A DNA stretch of 64,000 nt, taken from the NCBI RefSeq assembly GCF_000308375.1, contig NZ_BAFQ01000010.1, positions 1-64,000 on the forward strand. Reading direction: 5' to 3'. Both the position numbers and the translations under genes were made by a program. Below the pieces are notes generated by a model. It saw only the letters and a program-made list of their open reading frames with translations, was not told where the DNA came from and did no database searches. Below are positions 63,280 to 64,000 of the stretch, piece by piece. Positions within the stretch are counted from its first letter, which is position 1; each line of letters starts with the position of its first letter. Origin of the DNA: Nocardia aobensis NBRC 100429 (GTDB lineage Bacteria; Actinomycetota; Actinomycetes; Mycobacteriales; Mycobacteriaceae).

Positions 63280-64000
63280 GCAAGACGGCAGTGGTGACCG
63301 GTGCGGCCAGCGGCATGGGGCGCATGGCGGCCCAGCGGCTGGCGGCCGGGGGCTATCGGGTGGCCGCACTCGACATCAACGAGACCGGCCTGGCCGAGAC
63401 GGCGCGGCGCTCACCGAATATGAGCACCTACGCCTGCGATGTCGCCGACGAGCAGGCGGTGCGGGCGGTGGTCGACAAGGTGCGCTCCGATCTCGGCCCG
63501 ATCGAGCACGTCGTGCACGCGGCCGCCCTCTGCCGGGTGGGTTCCGCTCTGACGCACGATGTTTCGGATATGCGCCGGGTGATGGACATCAACTACGGCG
63601 GGACGATCAACATCTGCCAGGCCGTCGTGCCGGAGATGAAGCAGGCGGGCCGCGGGACCCTGGTGCTGTTCGCCTCGGTGGCGGGCTGGCTGCCCTCGCC
63701 GGGCCTGGCCGCCTACTCGGCCTCCAAATTCGCCGTCGTCTGCTATCACGAAGCGTTGGCGCAGGAGTTGAACGGGACCGGGGTACGGGTGATCTCGATC
63801 TGCCCCCCGATCGTGGAAACCCCCCTGCTGGAAGGCATTCGGGCCGCCAACGAGGCGGTGGTCGCCGGTCAGAAGGGCATCACGCCCGACCGGGTGCTGG
63901 ATGCCGCTGAACGCGCCGTCGCGGACCCGAAGGCGCCGCTGTTCATTTTCCCCGGTCCGGCCAAGCCGCTGTGGCTGGCACGACGTTTCGCCCCGAACTT
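63276..64000 (+). CDS. Short-chain dehydrogenase/reductase, 3' end outside window
   Basis: The frame begins with ATG at 63276 (overlap ATGA with the ADC gene) and is still open at the window end, giving 241 residues. The coenzyme motif is VTGAASGMGRMAAQRLAAGG with Asp in AALDIN, suggesting NAD preference. The active site is complete: Ser in LFASVAGWLPSPGLAAYSASK with Tyr and Lys of YxxxK. The continuation CPPIVETPLLEGIRAANE is normal for the classical family. It presumably oxidises a hydroxyl of the pathway intermediate. Confidence 0.88.
   Translation, partial: MSKTAVVTGAASGMGRMAAQRLAAGGYRVAALDINETGLAETARRSPNMSTYACDVADEQAVRAVVDKVRSDLGPIEHVVHAAALCRVGSALTHDVSDMRRVMDINYGGTINICQAVVPEMKQAGRGTLVLFASVAGWLPSPGLAAYSASKFAVVCYHEALAQELNGTGVRVISICPPIVETPLLEGIRAANEAVVAGQKGITPDRVLDAAERAVADPKAPLFIFPGPAKPLWLARRFAPN

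Overview
The window is about 68-70 % G+C and reads as a chromosomal segment of a mycolate-type actinomycete, most likely Nocardia or a close relative. The reasons are: a dnaX ... ybaB-recR ... murT-gatD ... leuA ... ask-asd gene order that I recall from mycobacteria, many GTG starts, a PknK-type kinase, a FadA/FadB beta-oxidation pair, a cholesterol oxidase, an F420-type LLM oxidoreductase, and several binding sites of the form TnnAACnnGTTnnA (KstR-like). No tRNA, rRNA, insertion sequence or CRISPR array was found.

Layout. 0-9.3 kb: 3' part of dnaX, the fadA-fadB operon with a structured leader, and a kinase/STAND-ATPase fusion (PknK-like). 9.3-17.7 kb: a methyltransferase/FAD-oxidoreductase pair for methyl-branched or cyclopropane lipids, small SRPBCC and VOC proteins, a MerR regulator, and ybaB-recR. 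17.8-35.4 kb: mainly core biosynthesis. It has leuA behind a leu leader peptide, a repeat-rich ParA-like ATPase, two Tat-exported oxidoreductases (one a cholesterol oxidase), murT-gatD for lipid II amidation, membrane proteins, and ask-asd for the aspartate family. 35.4-44 kb: regulator/target pairs, each with visible operators. These are TetR/NTF2, FurA/catalase and TetR/SDR, plus a beta-lactamase-fold hydrolase, a LUD protein and a TDT transporter. 44.2-47.7 kb: a decayed, island-like stretch. It contains a frameshifted marR, a chloride channel gene that has lost its core, a DUF5753/DUF397 regulator pair of lower G+C, three small Cys-containing or Pro-rich ORFs and a long inverted repeat. 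47.8-64 kb: an accessory metabolic region. It has a GMC oxidoreductase, a glutathione peroxidase, a TetR regulator, a glycosyltransferase-methyltransferase-toroid operon, and a large divergent cluster. That cluster encodes an LLM oxidoreductase, a KstD-like flavoprotein, a CMD-family protein, a beta-hydroxyacid dehydrogenase, an NTF2-like protein, a protein of unknown family, a FadD19-like ligase, an ADC-family protein and an SDR.

The most interesting signal is regulatory. The last cluster carries KstR-like boxes and a second palindrome, CCAGACACrTGTCC, just downstream of the -10 element of both divergent promoters. The same palindrome occurs at the start of the TetR gene at 50.3-50.9 kb. This suggests one regulon, probably for catabolism of a steroid or isoprenoid-like acyl substrate, controlled by two repressors. 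Functional assignments rest on motif recognition by eye; no database search was possible.
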